64,000 bases of DNA, taken from positions 1,927,057 through 1,991,056 of the forward strand of contig JADCRB010000053.1 of NCBI GenBank assembly GCA_021464245.1, in the 5' to 3' direction. The translations under genes and the position numbers were made by a program. This stretch comes from Carallia brachiata. Taxonomy: Eukaryota; Streptophyta; Magnoliopsida; Malpighiales; Rhizophoraceae. Below the pieces are notes generated by a model, which was not told the DNA's origin, did not search any database, and saw only the letters and a list, made by a program, of their open reading frames with translations. Position 1 is the stretch's first letter. Each line of letters starts with the position of its first letter. Positions 33,385 to 47,300 of the stretch are shown here, piece by piece.

Positions 33385-36300
33385 ATGGGGAGCCAAGAGA
33401 TCCTGCAGATGTCAGTACCTGTAATTACTCATGTCGGTTCATGTAATTTTGAGGAGAAGGAGAATTCGGGTGTTAATGACCTGCTTAATGACTTAGATTC
33501 ATACATGGAAGATATCAATGATCGTTTGACTATTTCAAGAATGGTAAGTGAATCTGTCATGAAGGGCATGATATCTGCAGTTGAACGAGAGGCGGCAGAC
33601 AAAATTTCTCAAAAAGAAAAAGAATTGGCTAGATTAGAAGCAGTGTTGCATCTTTGCCATGTCAGAGTCGATGGAAAAGAATATGCGAGGCATTCATTGC
33701 CAAGCCGCCAACCAAAAGGTGGCAAATATGAGCACTGTCCCAGCTATTCAGATGTTCTGTTTGAGCATGATGGGTTAGAAGAATCTTTAGACAACCTTAG
33801 AACTGCAGCTAAAAGACTTTTCAGAAAACTCAAAATAGAAATTGACAAGATTAAAGGATCTTGTTCTATGAGGAGGATAGGTTCTAACTCTGAATTGTTG
33901 GGATTGGGTGGTCTTCTCCAGGAAAAGGCAGCCGATAAATGGGTTGATGTGGATAGAATGCTTGATGGCCTCAGAAGTAGTCTAGATTTTATCCACAACC
34001 AGACCGGTAAAATTGTTTATTTGTCTAAGTCAGTGCTCTGTGATTGGCAGCAAGATAGGGAGTTCCAAGCAGAAATTGAAGAAATGGTGATCAAGAATTG
34101 TTTTCGAGGTCAACAAGAACAGTTTGAACAAATTTTGTGGGATCAGAATGCTAGCTGTGGTGGTAATGAAAGTGCAAAATGGCTTGAAAAGATCAAAGAA
34201 GTTTCGAGTTTATGTCAAGAATTGGACGCCATCTCTAAGTCACTCCTTGTACCAGAAAGCGGACAGCTAACTTCTCATGGATCCTTGGAGCACCGAAAAG
34301 TTTCTGGAAATCATCTTTCATCAACAACCACCTCGCTTTGGGAAGGAAATGGCAAACTTGATGAGTTGATACCTAGGCCAGGAAATTTGGATCTTGCCAA
34401 GCTAAATCATTTATCCAGAGAGGATTTGGTAAGTTATTTTAAGACTGAAATAATTGAAATGAAGAGATGCCATGAATTAAAAGTACAAGAGATAACAGAG
34501 GAATGTTTCAGTCTCAAAAGGGAGTACCTGAGGGAAAAAGGTTCTTTGCCAGTGAAGAAAGATAAGGAGTTTGATTTACTTAGGAAAAAGATCCCAGAGG
34601 TCATTCTAAAGTTGGATGGTATTCTTCTGGAAAATGAGAAAGTGCCTGTCATTAGCAACAATCTGGAGACTCTTAATGATATGAAGAATAGGTTGGAAAT
34701 TCTTCTTTCAGAAAATCACCAATTAAGAGACTTGCTTACTGATAAGAAAAAGGAAATTAAATGTCTGTCTTCCCAACTTTCTGATGCTGCAGAGAAGATA
34801 TCAAGGCATGCTGTGGCTGAGGCGAGCTTGTCAAAAACGATTATGAATCTGGAATCTGTCATACAGGATGTACATATTAAATATTCAATCAGTGAAGACT
34901 TGTATAATTTCCTTCTACTGGAGTTGGCGGCCCAAATCAAATGCTTCAGTCAAGAGGCAAACATGGAGTTTGATATTAATCATGGAACTTGTGAAATTAT
35001 GTTCAGGGAAGTTGCTCAAGTTGTTGAACCCTCTAGCAAATTGGAAATTGCAGATTCAGATATGGAGTCAGTCATAATGCAAGGTCTGTGTCAAGTTATT
35101 TATGAAGGGGTCTTAAAAGGGGCCAAGGAGGAAATTACTAACTTGAATCTGAAATATATCAATGAACAAGACGTTCGATCATCTATTGAGATGGAAAAAC
35201 TGGAGAAAGAAGAAGCCTTTAAATTGACTGTGGCAGAAAAAGAGGAACTAGAGCAAGAGCTTCTCTTATTGAAAGTAAAAGTTGATGAAAAGGATAAGGT
35301 ACTGCAAGAAGCAGCAAATGCATTGAAAAAAGAGAAGGAGAAATTTGAACTAACTTCTCAAGAGCTTGACAGTCTAAGAAATCAGGCAAGACAGCAGCAG
35401 GTGTTGATTGTGGAAAGAAACGAAGAAGTAAAAGTTGTTAAAGGTAGTTTAGTCAAGGCATTGGATAAAATTAAACTCTATGAGGGTGAGATTTGCAAAT
35501 CTAGAGAGGAGCTTGAGTTGGTTACAAAAAGGTTTCTTGCGGTTGCCCAAGAGAAGCAGGATGCTCTGTCATTGCTGGAAGAAAGTACAAGACAGCACAA
35601 GAGGCAAATAATTTCAATCGTTAGTCTTATAAATGAACTATCAACAGCCTTTTTTTATTTTGAAAGCAGAGCATTAGAAGATATCAGGGGGAAAAATTCG
35701 AGGTGCTTACACATCACACCTTCAATCTATTGTAGTTTCACATGTATTTGTCTGTAGTGGTGTAGAAGTATTTTTGTTGGTTCTGCTACTGGGCATGACA
35801 CTTGAGGCAGTAAGATATTTAATAAAGGACAATAGGATAGCTGCATTTTCTAACCGCCATAATGCCCTTAATCTATTAGCATTTTTTTTCCCTTTTTTCT
35901 TTTCAATCCTGCGGAGAGAATGGTTTATTTATAAATTTCTTGATTTGATATTGTGTTTTGAGTTCATGGGTGCAAAAATTGTGACTGATATGTGCCTGGC
36001 CTTTCCTTCAGGTTGGAGAATCTGGATCATCAAGTAAGTTCTCTCACTGAGAAGGCTCATAAACTTAGAAGAACAGGGTTGCTATATAAGCAAAGGCTTG
36101 AAAGGAAGTGTTCTGATCTCCAAAAGGCTGAAGCTGAGGTATGCTGGAACTTCTATATTTTCTAGAGATTTAGTGATATGTGGATTATTAATTTCTTGTG
36201 CTGTCTTTATTGTGCTAAAGTGTTTGCCTGAGGAATTTGGCGCTATTTTTGGGTTAGACTATCTGGGTACAATATATTGAAGGTTTGGAGTTAAAGACCG

Positions 36301-37992
36301 TGACAGCTGAATCAGTCTTATGTATGTGAACATGCATTTGTAATTTTATTGATGAAGAACTTTCTGTCTCACCATCGTAGTTTAGCCTTAGGTTTTTAAC
36401 TTAATGTTGTGCCTTGGAAAATTGAAAATTTCTTGCTCTTTTTTTTTTTATTTGCCTTTTTTGAGTTCTGGCTGATTAATATGTGACGCAGGTTTTATGC
36501 TGTATTACAGGGTCAACTTTTTAGAGCCAGCAATATAATATCTGTGTTGGCTTAGTATTAAAAAGAATTAAAAGGTCTTCAAACATATCTTGTTGGCCCT
36601 ATAAACACCTCATAAAAGAATTTGGCGATAAATTGAGAGAGGTAGATACCTGCTATAGATTCTTTCGTTGCAAATTTGTAGTCTTGCGTGATTCAGGTAA
36701 AAATTCTCGAGAAAGAATTTTAAGTATTGAGGAGTCTTCCTTGGACAGCAACTATGAAAAACTACAGGGGATGTAATTCCTTTTTTGGAAATTTGGCATA
36801 GTTGGCTTGGGAATAGAGGAATTGAAGGGCTATTGAAGTTTGAGGAGATAGAAAAAGAAAATCGAACATTTGATAGATAGGCAGATAAGAATGTTTTAGT
36901 TTTGAATGTCATGAAAAATTGCTGTGTTAATCGGTGTGACTGCCTGCTTTTTCAATAGTTTGTTTTTTAGAATGATTTTTGACTGGTCACGATCAAGCAT
37001 ATGGGGGACAAGTGTCAGTCACAGTTTTCTTCTTTTCCTTTTGGGGGATTAAAATCCAAAGAAGTTGCCGTACTTTGTTTCTGATTTTTACTTTCAAATC
37101 TATTAAAAGAATAATGTTTTAACCGATTTTCACCTGTACGGCATATAGGCTCACATAAGAATGTTTTCACCGATGTGAACACTTTCCTGGGCTATCTATC
37201 AATCATTCAGATGTTGTACAGGCTGAAAGATGCCACCATTGAAATTTGTTCATATCCCAATTTATCACTGGGCTACGCTGCTTTCCTTTTGTTGACTGAA
37301 CGTTTACCTTTAATTTCAGGTCGATCTTTTGGGCGACGATGTGGATACCCTTTTGAGCCTTCTTGAGAAGATTTACATAGCACTAGATCATTATTCACCA
37401 ATCTTGCAGCATTATCCTGGAGTAAGATTCTTTCCATTTCTTCTGTAAATAATACATCGATGTATAAATATTAGAGCATTTATTAATTTAGGCATTCGAA
37501 CATACTCAGAGTGAATTATTCTTTTGAATTGTTAAATGATTGTGTAGAGCCTTTTGTGTATTTGTCTTTGGGTAGTCATGAGGACACCAACATTTAATAC
37601 GTCTTGCTTCTCATGGAGAAACATACACTAGTCTCCAAAGTTTGGACAAAATATACCGTTTCGATCATTTTTTTATAAAAAAAATAATAAGTAGGAAATG
37701 CAATTTTTTAAAGATTATGGCAAGTTTATAGAACATCTGCTTGTGTACACTCCAGGTTTTCCTTTTTTTGCAAGTTTTTGTTTAAAAACTTATTGTTGTA
37801 TATGGTTACGAATTTATGATCCTGTGATTGTTCCCTGTGTCTACTTTTCGATATTTATTTTCCCCGTTTTCCTTCTTTTCAAGTTTTTGGTGCCATAATC
37901 CAATTTGCCTTCTATTATGTTCTTTCAGGTTATCGAAATTTTGAAGCTGGTTAGAAGGGAATTAAGCGGAGATCCAGTTAAACCAATTTAAA
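33385..37992 (+). CDS. WAP: WPP domain-associated protein-like coiled-coil protein
   Basis: Four exons joined by GT-AG introns in consistent phase: 33385-35702, 36012-36138, 37320-37421 and 37930-37992 (TAA), giving 869 aa. An in-frame TGA immediately before the ATG fixes the start. The N-terminal 350 residues are mixed helix. From about residue 350 the protein is rich in Lys/Glu/Leu heptads, a long coiled coil with no transmembrane segment at the end. The last three exons encode a conserved C-terminus ([20 protein letters not shown], then [17 protein letters not shown], then [16 protein letters not shown]). These match my knowledge of plant WAP and its Arabidopsis relative annotated as myosin-heavy-chain-related. 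The tomato protein was described as binding WPP-domain proteins (MAF1) of the nuclear envelope and Golgi; the same role here is inferred. Family naming could be off, but the gene model is strong. Reading past 35702 gives an 18-residue intronic tail that is not protein. Confidence 0.85.
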
Positions 37993-39970
37993 TTGCTTGG
38001 CACGGTAATTTTAGATTAGTTGTTTCATCTTGTTGTAGAGAATTTGACAAACTGCCAGTTATTGCTTGCTGCCGAGCTTGTGATTAACCCCTTATTCAAA
38101 GTGGTTCCCTCTACTCATAACATGAGGTGTCAAACCCTAGAGGTTAAAAATTGTGAGTTGTGACAATAGATTTGTCTGTCCAACGTCCACAAAAAATTTC
38201 AGGGAATCTCTTTCTCTCTCTCTGGAATGAAAATGAAACTACCCTTGATCCCATCTGTCATGCGAGGTCATATCTTGTTTAAAATCCTGTTATGTCCTAT
38301 TCATCAAGGTTTTTTCAACCCGGTATATTTTCTGTGAGGTTCCCCAGTTTCAACTGCAAGTATAAGTGGTCATTTTAGAAATGCTATCAGTTATGGGAAT
38401 GGTTTTGCATTGTCAATCTTTTGTACGGATTGATAATTGGTTTTGGATATGTTTGGCGCGTTTTGTAGGTAATTCTTCTTGTCTATTGATTTTGCTGGCA
38501 GATGGGGATACATAGTATACATTTCCTCTAACTGCAGCATCTTTGCATGCCAGTGCAGAGGAGTGGTTTATGTCTTGCAACTTTATGCTTTTGCAAAAGG
38601 ACTTGGACGATCCAAATCACAATTAAATCATAGGTTCATTGGGATAGCTATATTTTCCTCTTCGTGAATGACAACAGAGAAGAATGTGGCAAAAGTTTTG
38701 CGAAGTTCGGGGAAGGAAGTTACCCATTTGCTAGTGTTTTTTTGGTCATTGAAGTGAAAGGAAAATTCAAGAGAAAAGAATGGGATGCCAACAAAGGAAA
38801 AGCACATGCAGGTAAACTGAAGAGCCGGGCTCTTTGTGGTACAGTGTTTTGTTATATTATTTTGGTTTTGTAGCTTTTATTATCTTGGTGACCACAAATT
38901 TGTTCTCATTGTATTGGGTAGATTTTAGTTTGTTGCCCCTGCATATATAGGTGGGATGGATGGCAGTTGCTCGTGTATGGCTCTTTGTATTCGGTAAATT
39001 TTCTATGATTAGGATATAGTTTTAGAGCTTTTGTTGTATAAATTTTCTTTTGTGGATAATTAAAGGGAAATAATCAAAATTACATTAGTAGATTTGCGGT
39101 CAATTAAAGAAAATTGCTTATACTTGCACGAACTGTACTAGACCCCAATAACGATAATCAAGTCACTCTCGCAATTATACGTGAGCGGATGTACGTGTTG
39201 CTGTATTAAACTAGGCCAAGCCATTTGGACCAAAATTTTTGTTCACTTGAGCTGGACGTCGGAATGGCCCATCTAAGAGATGGAAAAGAGTCAAAAAGAG
39301 AGTTGGGCTATGGCAGAGAAAATTCAAGCGTAGCCCATGTGCAGATGGATCCATGTTGAGCTGAGGCAAAGCAAACTGGGCCGTAAAATATCTGTGTCCA
39401 AATCAGTTTTTTTAATGGTGGGTTTGGACAAAAGAGGCGAGGTTGCAAATTCACGAACACAGGTCGTCATAATTCTAAGACCCGGACCAATTCTTGACTC
39501 GGACCGAATGTTAGATCACCAAGTTGTTCACATTAGCTAAACGTAAGTGTTCCTGTACGGTTAGTTATGTGGGTGATAGCATAATTCTTACTGAATTTTG
39601 GAAGTATACTTTTTGAGTAGTTTAGTGTCATTATTTTTGTTCAGTGTTTGGGTGAAGTGACGTATGTGTTATTTAATATAAAAAAATAAAATAAACAAAT
39701 TGACAGTCTTTGGTAGAGTAATATTGAAAATTATCTCTCGGGATATATAAGGATGAATTCATATATCGATGTTGGAATTTTAGATTTTAAAAAAAAAAAG
39801 GGAAATGAACAAATTGCCGAGATCTTGGTTCAGTGAGTTGCTCCGGTTGCTTAGAGTGAGTTGATTTTTCTAGTCAATTCTTAATATAAAAGCCATGTGA
39901 GTCTATACAAAAATAATTATAATTGTTAAGTTAGGCATATGCCGACTGAAACATTTGATAAAGTTAAACG
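37993..39970. other. 3' flank of WAP-like gene and spacer
   Basis: Immediately after the stop is probable 3' UTR. The rest has only short frames without domains (for example 38664-38873 and 39337-39540). No repeat with clear ends was found. Confidence 0.45.
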
Positions 39971-39978
39971 TATATCTC

Positions 39979-40283
39979 AGCCTGTGCAATTATGAGAATG
40001 GTTGATAAGCTTTTTCAGTTACCGAAGACATACTCTTTTTTTTTTTTTTTTTTTTCTGTTTTAGCAATACACTCCTTAAACGTTTAGTATGGCGCTTCAA
40101 CTCACTTGTTAAGCTCCTCGAAGCAACTAGGAAGTGGGGCTGTTAACGAGCCTATACAATTATAAGAATGTCTGATGAGCTTTTCTAGTTACCAAAGGCA
40201 TACTAACTTTTTTTTTTTAATACTTTGTGTTTCAACTCATTCGGTAAGCTGCTCAGAGGAACTAGGAAGTAGGGTTGTTAACG
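39979..40283. repeat. Imperfect tandem duplication
   Basis: 39979-40148 (AGCCTGTGCAATTATGAGAA...) is followed by a shorter relative at 40149-40283 (AGCCTATACAATTATAAGAA...). Both end in ACTAGGAAGT followed by GGGCTGTTAACG or GGGTTGTTAACG. The length difference comes mainly from the poly(T) and its neighbourhood. Confidence 0.7.
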
Positions 40284-40830
40284 AATGGAGCCAAACCGAG
40301 CCAAGTCGAGTTTTGGCATGTTCAAACTCAATTCGTGAATATATACCCTAAGCTCGAGTTCGGCTCGAACTCGATTCGAGCTTTAACATCCAAACTCGAG
40401 CTCAATTCGATAATCAATTATGAAGCTTGAGCTTGGTTGGAGCTTAGATCATTTTGGTTTTTTTCTCAAAATTTTGTTAATACAAGTTCAATATAAACTT
40501 AACTCGTTTGAATCGAAAAAATTTTTAAAAATTCTAAAAATAACATTCAATATAAGGATAATTAGTAAACGAACATATTATCTAGCATATCATTAAGCAT
40601 ATTATTGAATATTTTATCGAGCAACATTTCGAGCATCTTATCAAATTTTTATCGAATTTTTAATGATCTATTCATAAATATAAATGAAGCGAATAATCTT
40701 TTCAACTTGTTTATTAAACAAGCCTTAAAATTAAGTTCGAGTATCATTTATTTATGTTACGAAACGAGCTTTTATCAAACTAAATAGTCAAACTTTTTTG
40801 AAAATACTGATTCGTCAACAGTTTTATTAC
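40268..40830. repeat. hAT-like element with GAGCTCGAGTTCG-type interior
   Basis: The left end GTAGGGTTGTTAACGAATGG and the right end near 40815-40830 (CGTCAACAGTTTTAT, reverse complement ATAAAACTGTTGACG) are inverted repeats. The interior has the repeated CTCGAGTTCGGCTCGAACTC-like text known from many dispersed plant repeats. The frame at 40605-40787 is not a gene. Confidence 0.5.
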
Positions 40831-41067
40831 GAACTACTTCCTCATTTTTTTAAATGAAAAAAATTCTAATTATATACCTGATGAAATAAAACCTTTTATT
40901 TCTTTTTTTTTTTGTCAGGAGGAAATAAAGAAATAAAAAATGGAAAGCAAAACCTAAAACGAAACTCCACGTAAAGGCAAAGCGACGAACGGGTCGAACC
41001 GTCGATTGAGGAGCAGACAAACGACAACCGTTGATTGACTAGACCACACACGGGATTATCATACACC

Positions 41068-41075
41068 TATATATA
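41068..41075 (+). promoter_or_regulatory. TATA box of the OLA1 gene
   Basis: TATATATA within CACCTATATATACAACC, 226 bases before the start codon and followed by CT-rich leader sequence. This predicts transcription starting near 41100. A telo-box-like AACCCTAG at 41233-41240 sits in the leader, a motif frequent in translation-related plant genes. Confidence 0.6.
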
Positions 41076-41300
41076 CAACCTATCACCAGGATTCTTCTCC
41101 GTCGTCTCTCGGCCGAGCACCGCCGCCGCCTCCAGCAGCCACCATAACTGAAACACGACTAAGTTCATTTCAGCTGCTTCTTCCTTTCTTAAAGCTCAAA
41201 AAAAAAAAAAAAAATCCTAAATAATATAACACAACCCTAGCGTTCCGCACACTAACACGCGCAGAGAGCAGAGAGCAGAGAAGACAAAAAAAAAAAAAGA

Positions 41301-44300
41301 ATGCCTCCGAAAGCTGCGAAATCGAAGGAGGCGCCAGCGGAGCGCCCAATCCTTGGCCGTTTCTCCTCTCACCTCAAGATTGGCATCGTAATTCCTTCCC
41401 CCTTTCTTTTTCCTTTTCCGCGCAGAAATTACTCATACTCGGCTTATTATTATTATTATTGTTATTGTTTATTCAAAGAAATGTTAACTGCTTGTTTCTT
41501 TTGTTTTTTTTTCGTGCTTTGAAATTTTCGTTATCATTTCCGGAACCCGACACTTTAAACTTTGGTAGAATTTGCTCTTTTTTCTAGTAGGCTGTTTTCT
41601 TTAGAGTGATTTTAGAAAAGAAAAGGATAAAGTAAAGGCAATAAAGAAGAAAGAAAGAAAGAAAGAAATGATTTTGTAGTTTGATGTCATCCGAATCGAT
41701 GTTGAAATGTGCAGTCAAGCTCACATTTTCTGTTAAATTGCTGAGATTTTCCCTCTGGGTTTATGGTAGTACCATGGATGTGAACATCATTGTTGCTTTT
41801 GTGTGTGTGTGTGTGTGTGTGTGTTTTGTCTGATTTCGATGCGATTGTTTCTTCCTTTTCAGGTTGGACTGCCGAATGTTGGCAAATCGACTCTCTTCAA
41901 CACATTGACCAAGCTGTCAATACCAGCGGAAAACTTCCCTTTCTGCACCATTGAACCTAATGAGGCTCGAATTAATGTCCCCGATGAGAGATTCGAATGG
42001 CTTTGCCAATTGTACAAGCCAAAAAGCGAGGTTACTGCACCTTTTTTTTTTGTTAACATTCAAAACTTCTGAGTTATTGCACAAGAATTCTGACAACGTG
42101 TCTTCCTTCATGTGCTGTAGTATGGATTGTGTTGAATTCTATAAGTAAGTTAGTTTTTAATTATTTTTGGAGAATCAAAAAGTTGAAGGAATATAGGAAA
42201 GTTAAAATTTTGAATGTTTCACTTGTCCTTTTTTATCAATCAAGAACTTATGCAAGGATTTTCTTGTCCGCTTGTTTTATTTGAATTTTTTTTTTCTAAA
42301 GGATACTCTTCCCAAATGTTTACTTGCTGCTACCAATCTGTTCATCTTCGTACAAAATTTATGCACATGAACTAGAGGCATGTTGGTTCTGTTGCTACAT
42401 GTTCTTTCTCATATGACATATCATTTGACTGCGTGAGGAGAGGATGGCTAGTTCCTGCTATTTAATTGTGAAAATATATAAATAAACAACACGACAATTC
42501 TGGAAGATTGCCATATAGAAGCCAGCTCTGATGTAAATATCTAATATGGTTACTCTCCCTAATGGTTATGTTTTTTATTTACTACTTTGTTTATTCATGT
42601 AGCATTTGTAAGTGTTATTTTGGGAGGCTCATTAACTAAATTAAGATAATTATGTTGGCATTCAGGTTTCAGCTTTCCTTGAAATTCATGACATAGCCGG
42701 ACTCGTCAAGGGTGCCCATGAAGGACAAGGCTTGGGCAACAGTTTCTTATCTCACATTCGTGCAGTTGATGGCATTTTTCATGTTTTGCGTAAGATGCTT
42801 GCAATTTTTTCAGTTGAATTTTGGTTCTTTCTAGTTGTTTTCCATTCTTTTGTAATGGTTCAGCAATGTTCGATATAACACCTGTATGAGGAAAAAGTAA
42901 ATAGGTTACAAGTGTAGCTGGGATACTATTTTTGGTGCTAGGGTCTATTTTGGAGCTTTTTGCTGTGTCTCTGTGAAATAAGATATGCCACCCAGAAATT
43001 TTCTTATTTCAGCAAAGCCTTCTCTTGGCTTGTAAAATAAATCGGATTTTGCGTGCTTATCTGGTTGGCCTTACAGCAGAATGAAGCCTTCCATTGTCCT
43101 TTACATATTACCAGTTTCTTTTTCGTTCGATGGTTGACAAAATCATTTGGGTTTCCAACAAGCTAAGATACTCCTTTTGGTAGTTACCTTGCAACAAGCA
43201 TTGCTTTTATATCCTCCTTAGTCTTATGGTGGTAATGGTTCTAAATTAGTTAGATATCTACTAAATTAGGGCACCTGGAGGAAAGGAACATTTATTGAGA
43301 TTGCCACTTTCTAACTAAGGAACCAAAAATTTTCCTTTAGACATTATTAAACAAAATATGCTTGTGGCAATTAGTGCAGTAATATAGGCAAATGGCTGGA
43401 GATCTATCTTTTTTTTACTTCTTCTTCCGCTTCAAGTTATGTGTTTGTATTTTGGTGAAATCCTTAAATTAAGTCTTCTATGTAACTACAACAATTTTGT
43501 TTCTACATTTATCTGCTATAGGTGCATTTGAAGATCCAGATGTTATTCATGTTGATGATTCTGTGGATCCTGTGAGAGATCTTGAGGTCATTACTGCGGA
43601 GTTACGATTAAAGGTAATGCGTGGTGGAACTAAGTATTGTGTGGGCCCTTTTAAGAGTTGGTGCTTTTTTATGCCAATTTTAGGTTAATTTCCCAGAACA
43701 TATTGTTGTGGATTCCTAAATAATGTGTTTTAACTTTAGCTCAATCACCTTTTGTTTCATTTCACACATTGCCTTTCGTCTTGTACCCAGTCTCTGAATC
43801 TTTGGTGGCATTCCTGTCTTCTGTCTACTCCCTTTGTAGAATAGGCAATTAGGCATTCTTGGTATTGGTTGTAATGGATCTTCTGATTCATATTCTCAGA
43901 GAAATATGGAATCTGTTGTCATTATGCATAATCAGGCAATGTTTCTTATTAGAGGTGCTGGTCAATTAAGTGCATCATCACTGATGACAATTGTGAGTTT
44001 GAGATTAGTAAATTGCTAAATGTCCAGTGAATGCTAGACATTGTGGAATGAATTGAGAATTACTTGAGCCATGTTTTGGTTGTCTTTGACAAGTCAAGTT
44101 GGCTGTCCATTATTTCTTTTTCCTTCTTTTGACAGAATGACCTGATGTAACATAGTCGCTTTATTATTCTTGTCTCTATTTGTTGCACCCATTGACTTTT
44201 GAACTAGTGATTTTATTCTGAAGTAGATTCTCTAAATATTATTTTTATGTGATGTGACTGTAGGATATCGAATTCATGGAAAGGAGGATAGAGGATCTTG

Positions 44301-47300
44301 AAAAGAGCATGAAGAGGAGCAATGACAAACAACTAAAAATTGAGCATGAGTTGTGTGATAGGGTTTGTATTCTTGTTGACTGGATTGTCTTGTGGCTGAA
44401 TTTATGTATTACCATCTTTTTGCATTTTCATGCAATTTGTCAACCACATTGTCCTTCTTAATTTGAATATTTCATCTGGTTAATGATGGTGCAAATGTAT
44501 ATATAGTTTTTTCTCAAAGTATCTGCAGTTGCAGATGCTAGAGAAGCTTTGTCCAGTTGTCTGCAGATATGTCTTTTTGGGAATTTAAGATATATTTGTT
44601 TCCATCAATGGAGAAGGAAATATTTATGAGTTGTGTGGTAGATAGTATCTAAATTTGATCACTAGAGCTCTTGCCAGTACTCATATCTACTCGGTGTGAA
44701 TCTTTTCTGTATTTAGTTCCCTGTTTATACCTATATTGTTTTTATTTGCACCTGAATGAAGGGAAAATGTGCTTGAGAAAATCAGCAAAGAGGTGTTTGG
44801 CTTTATTGATGACAATATTTTCTTTTTGAATCAATTTACCTTAATTGCAGTTGTTACCATTGTGTCATATAGGTGCATTAGGGTCTTTAAACAATGGGTT
44901 TGATGAGGCTTTTCTCTTGTGTCATCATTCTTTTGTTTTCATCAGCAGTTCACAAAATAATTTATTCCTTATTAACATGTTAGTAACATCTCTTCAACGC
45001 ATATATAACTTCATTCAATGTCATCGCATCCTTGCTTTTTTCAAGTCCGGTTTACGAAAAATCCCTGAATGCATTAAGGGCATTCCCAGTGCACAAGGCT
45101 CCGTACTTTGGGATCTAAGAAGGGGTTGGATATACCGATATACGTAGCCTTACCATTGTTTTTTTCCACAAAGAGGCTGTTCTTGTGACTTGAAGCTTGA
45201 CCTTTATCCTCCTGGCCTGATTGTTTGCTTTACAAAAATCTTATAAACTATATCTGAGAGATTTTCCAGGTCAAGAATTGCAATTTACAAGCTCATAAAT
45301 AAGCTTTCAGGGAGTTATGATTTTCTAAATAGCTTTCTAAGGGAAAGAGCTCATATCTTGCCCTTCTTTGCATTTCCTCAGAAGGCACTATGTGATCTTT
45401 AAGAGCCTTAAACCGATTTAAAGCTTCTATTTCCAAGCTAGGAATATACTTATTATTGTGAGGAAGGAGCTTCAAGAATTCATGATTCGGCAGAAAAGGT
45501 TGACCAGTTTTGAGTTTGAGTTTCCCCGTTTGATGCCATATGTTTGTTGTCTGCCCATGTCATGCTGATGGTTTTATTGGATGCCAATCTGATATTTACA
45601 TTGGATGCTTTTTCTTGGTTTTTTCAATTCAAATTTCTGCTAAAGCTGGATTTTGCTCTAGTACACTGCACATATGCGTGGTCTGCTCTTGCTACTACGA
45701 AAAAATGGCAACTCAGTGCACAAGGTTCCCACATTAGTGGAGTCTGGAGAAGGGTCGATGTATAGAGCCTTCTCTTTGTTTTTTAGGCAAAGGGGCTGTT
45801 TCCAGGATTTGAATTCTTGACCACTAGGTCACAATGGAGTAACCTTTCCATTACACCAAAGCTCCCCTATTACATATGCTGCTACAATTGATAGATAATA
45901 TTTTCATCTCATATTACAAATCTTATGTATGATGGTGGAATCCACAATTGTTGTTAAGTAATGTTTTGTGCATGAGACTTGTAGGTCAAGGATTGGCTTG
46001 AAGAGGGGAAAGATGTCCGGCTAGGAGACTGGAAAGTTGCTGATATTGAGATCTTGAATACTTTTCAGTTGCTTACTGCCAAGCCTGTTGTTTATCTGGT
46101 AAGTTTTTTCATTTTATCGCTCTGTTTCTTCAATGAAAACTAGTAAAGATTTGCTTGCTTCAATGTTCAAAAGTTGAAATTTGGAAAAGAATGAATTCAT
46201 ACTAGTGGGGCTATTCTAGCATCATTTTGCAATTTATGTAACTTGTCTGTTTATGTTGCAACTTTGCAACACATGAAGTGTTAACATGTCGATTGGGATA
46301 ATTTGTATCCACAGGTTAATATGAATGAAAAAGACTACCAGAGAAAAAAGAACAAGTTTTTGCCCAAGATTCATGCTTGGTAAGTCCAGTGTTTTGCACA
46401 ATTTTTTGCATTTTGAGTGCTGGATTTCTTTGTTACTTCTTTTTTTTTTTTTTTTTATGGGCAAAAGAACTGTCATTAGTTGGTTAAGCTTATGGCTTTG
46501 AACTCTTGTACTATTGTGCGTATGTGTGTGGGCTGGGCCGGTATTTTTTTTTGGGGGGGGGGGGTGTTTGTTTATTGGATCTCGAGTATCTTATCTTAAG
46601 CAATCATCATCTGCGAGTATACAGGTATACTTACTCTTGCGTTTTTGTGTTTGTTTGTGTGTGAGAATGTGTGGACAATAGCTTAATACTTGCTAAATAA
46701 GTGACATGTTTAAATCTGCAAATTAACAAAGCGAATGGAAGACTTTCTTTATATTAGGAAGAACTGTTATATTGTCCTAATTCGATAATATAGCTTCTGA
46801 GAACATGATGGCATTATCATTCCAATGTTGATCGTCTGTGTAATTATTAAAATTTTCTTTTTGTTCTTTCTTTTGCAAATGAAATCATTAAATATAATGT
46901 TATTTCTAGGGTGCAGGAACATGGGGGTGAACCAATTATTCCTTTTAGCTGTGTCCTAGAGAAAAATCTTTCTGATATGTCACCTGATGAGGCAGCTAAG
47001 TATTGTGCGGAGAACAATTTACAAAGGTTAGTCATGGGTAAATAGTTTCTGCATTTTGTAAAAGCTTTTATGCCATTTGAGATCTGTTTGACTAAGACAT
47101 TCATAAAGGAATTAATAATATCATAGAGCTATCATTTTTAGATCATTATTTCCCTTCTTTTTGGTGCTAAACACCTTTTTTTTTTTAAAAGAAACCAGGC
47201 CTCGATGCCTTGCATCCATCATCCTTTGAATAAAAAATGCCTGTTTATTTCTTAGCCCAATGGCTTGATGGCTGATAGTTGTGGGCCTTTGGTAGTTAAA

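Noticed and set aside
35703..35757. C-terminal tail of the 790-codon uninterrupted frame in the WAP-like gene
   Set aside because: It is intronic. A GT donor at 35703 joins in phase to exon 2 at 36012, which continues the conserved C-terminus.
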